Origin: Planctomycetaceae bacterium
Lineage (GTDB): Bacteria; Planctomycetota; Planctomycetia; Pirellulales; Pirellulaceae
Direction of reading: 5' to 3'
Length of the DNA stretch: 37,792 nt
NCBI GenBank assembly: GCA_015490875.1
Contig: WFWZ01000043.1
Location: 1-37,792, forward strand
The notes under the pieces are model-generated. The model did no database searches, was not told the DNA's origin, and saw only the letters and a list, made by a program, of their open reading frames with translations. Shown here piece after piece: positions 35,392-37,792 of this stretch (its first letter is position 1; each line of letters starts with the position of its first letter). Position numbers and translations under genes: made by a program.

Positions 35392-36822
35392 TCAGCGAAC
35401 AAGGTGGCCGGAATCCTCGCGGGCCAGCTCTAGCATCATTTGGCGGGAGACTCGCTGGAGTGACTCGCCAACGCGGTCCAACAGCAATGCCAAGCGAAGA
35501 CGGGCTTCCCGGCGAGCTTTTCTGGAAAGGGTTGCTGCTCGTCCACCATCGGTCGCCCCCACCGGGCGGGCGACGGACGGGCGAGTGGCAGCCGCCTGCG
35601 CCTGAGCCACCTCCGACGAACTGTGCGACGCCATCTCCTCCAGAACACGCGGCAGCGTTGCCGCCAGTTGGGAGAGGGTCGCTCGAGCTACGAGAGCGGC
35701 TCGCTGAACCGACTCCTCCATCCTGAGCTCTCGCAGCCAGCAAGCCCCACGTTCGCGAGCGTCGGAAAGGAGGCACATCAGCTCTTCGACCTGCATCTGG
35801 GCCGCCGCAGATTCGGTGGGCATGTCGTCATAAGTCAACTCATACGGAAAGTCTTCGTACTCGTCATCCGAATCATCTGCCTCAGAAGCCAACTCAGCGG
35901 GTGCCGCCCCCGTGTCACCGTCATACTCGTATGCTCCCTCATACTCGTAATCCTCGTCGTACCCCCCTTGATACTCGTAGTCGTAGTCATCTTCCCAGTC
36001 GCCGTCGTAGGCTTCCTCAGATCCCTCTGTGGCCTCGTGGTTGGAGCTTGCCGAGCTCTGGTCATCAGCCCCATAGTAGTCGTCAGCGCCATAGTAGCGG
36101 TACGCTTCCGCTGCATCGTCCACCGGCGTTGGGTTTACCTCATCCGCATCCGCGATGCCGTGGCCATCGTCGGCCGAACCGTACTCGTAGTCGTCGTCGA
36201 CACTGTATTCGTCGCCGCGAGACTCGTTACTTCCCTCATAGCCGTCGTACTCGTACTCGTAATCGTACTCGTCCTCAGCTTCGCCGTCGTAATCGTCGGC
36301 GTCCTCCCCGCCATACTCATATTCGTAGTCGTACTCGTCCTCGTATTCACCCGCAGACTCATCTTCTCCGGTATACTCATCTTCTCCCGCATGCTCGTCG
36401 TCTGACGCTACGGGCGGGTCATCGTCATAGGTCAACTCGTAGGGGAAATCGACGTACTCGTCATCCGAGTCCGTGGGACCAACCTGGGCCTGATCAGCCA
36501 CTTTCATCGCCACTTCTTCCTCGGAATCGAGCGAGACGGCCACCTCTTCTTTCTGTGAGCCGTAAACCGCCTCGTCGTAAATCGGGTCGCACCCCGAGGC
36601 ATAGAAGTGCCACGAGGGAGATCGCTCGGTGATGCGGTGAGCATCGCTGCGAGTTGCCGTCGGGAGAGCGTACGGGAACCACGGATCGTCATCCACGAAC
36701 GGAATAATTCCGCCGCATTGGTCGCCGAAACTGGGAACCTGGCCGCAGACCGTGCTGGTTGCCAGCAATCCCCCACCCAGGAGTCCCATCAACGCAAAGA
36801 GAGAAAGAGTCGGACGGTGCAT
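35392..36822 (-). CDS. Secreted, extremely acidic Tyr/Asp/Glu-rich protein
   Basis: This 476-residue protein has a signal peptide (about 5-27, cut near 'STVCGQ'). A short N-terminal part contains Cys-Gly pairs ('FGDQCGGIIPFVDDDPWFPY'). An acidic tract of about 200 residues (roughly 118-333) follows, made of repeats such as EDEYDYEYEY and DYEYEGAYEY, with hardly any basic residue. Flanking this tract are two copies of the motif DSDDEY(V/E)DFPYELTYDD (118-134 and 317-333). The C-terminal 140 residues switch to a basic, Ala/Arg/Leu-rich helical region with no acidic repeats. I do not recognise a family. The charge suggests binding of metal ions, calcium or a basic partner outside the cytoplasm. 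AGGAGG precedes the ATG at 36822. The next gene downstream on the same strand is the large VWA protein. Confidence 0.78.
   Translation of the reverse strand: MHRPTLSLFALMGLLGGGLLATSTVCGQVPSFGDQCGGIIPFVDDDPWFPYALPTATRSDAHRITERSPSWHFYASGCDPIYDEAVYGSQKEEVAVSLDSEEEVAMKVADQAQVGPTDSDDEYVDFPYELTYDDDPPVASDDEHAGEDEYTGEDESAGEYEDEYDYEYEYGGEDADDYDGEAEDEYDYEYEYDGYEGSNESRGDEYSVDDDYEYGSADDGHGIADADEVNPTPVDDAAEAYRYYGADDYYGADDQSSASSNHEATEGSEEAYDGDWEDDYDYEYQGGYDEDYEYEGAYEYDGDTGAAPAELASEADDSDDEYEDFPYELTYDDMPTESAAAQMQVEELMCLLSDARERGACWLRELRMEESVQRAALVARATLSQLAATLPRVLEEMASHSSSEVAQAQAAATRPSVARPVGATDGGRAATLSRKARREARLRLALLLDRVGESLQRVSRQMMLELAREDSGHLVR
35824..35874 (-). repeat. Second copy of the DSDDEY-DFPYELTYDD motif
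   Basis: Encodes residues 317-333 of the acidic protein, at the C-terminal edge of the acidic tract. Compared codon by codon with the copy at 36421-36471, 8 of 17 codons differ and 7 of those 8 are synonymous. The protein motif has therefore been kept while the DNA diverged. Confidence 0.85.
36421..36471 (-). repeat. First copy of the DSDDEY-DFPYELTYDD motif
   Basis: Encodes residues 118-134 of the acidic protein, at the N-terminal edge of the acidic tract. See the copy at 35824-35874 for the comparison. The single amino-acid difference is Val here against Glu there. Confidence 0.85.
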
Positions 36823-36926
36823 CGTTTTCAATCCTCCTGATTTCTTCGAAGTGCCCATTCCATGCCGGCTCGGTTCGCCCCATGATGAGCGTCCGCGTTA
36901 AACGTATCGGGCAGGGCAAAACAGGC

Positions 36927-36955
36927 CCGTTAGGCAATGGAGCAAAACAAGTCAA
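36927..36955 (-). promoter_or_regulatory. Possible promoter for the acidic protein gene
   Basis: On the minus strand TTGACT (36950-36955) and TAACGG (36927-36932) are 17 bases apart. The -35 is good and the -10 is weak (3 of 6). The 369-base gap 36823-37191 holds this and the start region of the next plus-strand gene, with no other gene visible. Confidence 0.3.
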
Positions 36956-37191
36956 AGTTGGCTGATGGATGGCGAGTTGCCACGGCCAGCGAAAAGGGAA
37001 GGAAACTGCGCCCCGCATCGGTCACGCCACTGGGTTGGAAAATGACGGTGGTAGCATGGCACCGCGCCAGGTGCTACCCTCGCAGACGCTTCCAGCGTTA
37101 TCCTCGCCGAAGATAGACCGGTTCGGCCGACCGTTAAAGTAAACCTGTATTGTCTGTTTTTGTCTGTTCCTCCCCACGTTCCGTACGACCC

Positions 37192-37792
37192 ATGTCCGAC
37201 CTCCACATGACACCTCCCGTGGATACTTGCCGGAAGATCGCCCGGCTGCTTGTCGACCAAGAGAGAGCCCATATCATCGTCCCCCCCGACGCCGAAGGAA
37301 GCGGCAGTTGGTTCGGCGGTGGCAATCTCTGGCCTGGTTCGGACGGCTCGTTGTGGCTGGTCGGCCGCTACCGCAATCCGGGCGACTCACGCACAGGAGT
37401 CCAGGCCGGCACACGTGGCTTCGCCCTGGCCGCCTTCCGGTCCGAAGATCACGGCCGTACGTTTCAGCTCGTGTGGAAGCGCTCCAAAGAAGCGATGGCT
37501 CCGGATGGCGAAACCGTTCTTTCGATCGAAGGAGCGGCCCTGTGGGAGCGAGATGGCAAGGTGGAGTTGCTCGTTTCTTCCGAAAAGTCCAGCCGTCGAT
37601 ACGCGCCCGAGGTGGCTCAGTTCCAGAAACCGGGTACCGGCGTCTGGACCGTCGACCGGATCGTCGCGGACAGCCTGGAAGAATTAGCCAGCGCTCCTGT
37701 GGAACCTCTCGTGAGCTCCCCTTTGCCGGAAATCTGTCACGTCAAAGATCCGTTCCTCTATCACGGCACCGATGGGACGACCTGGTTGGGAC
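37192..37792 (+). CDS. Sialidase/BNR-type beta-propeller protein, N-terminal part (3' end outside window)
   Basis: The frame is open from the ATG at 37192 to the end of the window (200 residues so far). An Asp-box motif SEDHGRTF, typical of sialidase/BNR-repeat propellers, appears near residue 84. It is preceded by 'GSWFGGGNLWPGSDGSLWLV' and 'GRYRNPGDSRTG', and followed by 'HVKDPFLY', which is typical of glycoside hydrolase propellers. No signal peptide is visible at the N-terminus, so the enzyme may be cytoplasmic. An ATG at 37207 is a second possible start. Glycoside hydrolysis or phosphorolysis is likely, but the family cannot be fixed from this fragment. Confidence 0.7.
   Translation, partial: MSDLHMTPPVDTCRKIARLLVDQERAHIIVPPDAEGSGSWFGGGNLWPGSDGSLWLVGRYRNPGDSRTGVQAGTRGFALAAFRSEDHGRTFQLVWKRSKEAMAPDGETVLSIEGAALWERDGKVELLVSSEKSSRRYAPEVAQFQKPGTGVWTVDRIVADSLEELASAPVEPLVSSPLPEICHVKDPFLYHGTDGTTWLG

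Noticed and set aside
35623..36405. 260-codon plus-strand frame rich in Val/Ile/Leu, resembling a membrane protein
   Set aside because: It is the reverse complement of the Asp/Glu/Tyr codon tract: GAC/GAG/TAC read backwards give Val/Leu/Val. No start signal was found.

Overview
The window looks like a chromosomal piece of a planctomycete (Planctomycetota, probably a Pirellulales-type lineage). This is inferred from family content: two sulfatases, a DUF1207 outer-membrane-type protein, a DUF11-repeat lipoprotein, a PmoA-like (DUF6807) protein, a Hanks-type kinase, a very large VWA/STN-like protein, and GC-rich codon use. No phage, transposase, CRISPR array or rRNA was seen.

Layout. 2-1584 (+): the tail of a sulfatase translationally coupled to a DUF5009-type membrane acyltransferase. 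1643-3667 (-): a DinG/XPD-type helicase. 3910-8001 (+): hisF overlapping an intact PilT-type ATPase, then a GspE/PilB-like paralogue with a destroyed ATP site, then a small membrane protein. 8156-8633 (+): a DUF433 antitoxin with its own promoter and a frameshifted DUF5615 toxin remnant. 8669-11197 (-): a DUF11-repeat lipoprotein. 11483-11555 (+): tRNA-Gly(CCC), closely followed by a PmoA-like gene. 12577-19558 (-): one tightly packed operon of an M15-type peptidase, a sulfatase, a CzcB/CusB adaptor and a CzcA/CusA RND pump. 19932-20552 (-): a secreted protein with two metal-type Cys clusters and a His tail, preceded by a perfect 16-bp tandem repeat. 20771-21820 (-): tsaD. 22073-28691 (+): DUF1207 protein, L-2-hydroxyglutarate oxidase (lhgO) and glycolate oxidase glcD-glcE-glcF. 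28695-30785 (-): a Ser/Thr kinase and a ThiF/MoeB-type E1-like enzyme. 30957-36822 (-): the large VWA/STN/DUF2135-like secreted protein and an extremely acidic, Tyr-rich secreted protein. 37192-end (+): the start of a sialidase/BNR-type propeller protein.

How the genes work together. Metal handling links the RND pump, its His-rich adaptor and probably the Cys/His-rich secreted protein. 2-Hydroxyacid oxidation links lhgO with glcDEF. The ATPase pair points to a type IV pilus or secretion motor in which one subunit is active and the other is structural. The two big secreted proteins at 31-37 kb lie next to each other on the same strand and may both act at the cell envelope.

The strongest candidates for something undescribed are the active/dead ATPase pair (4691-7252), the VWA-STN-glycine-TPR-DUF2135 protein with its acidic neighbour (30957-36822), and the peptidase-sulfatase-metal-efflux operon. 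All function calls are from reading the sequence; no database search was run.
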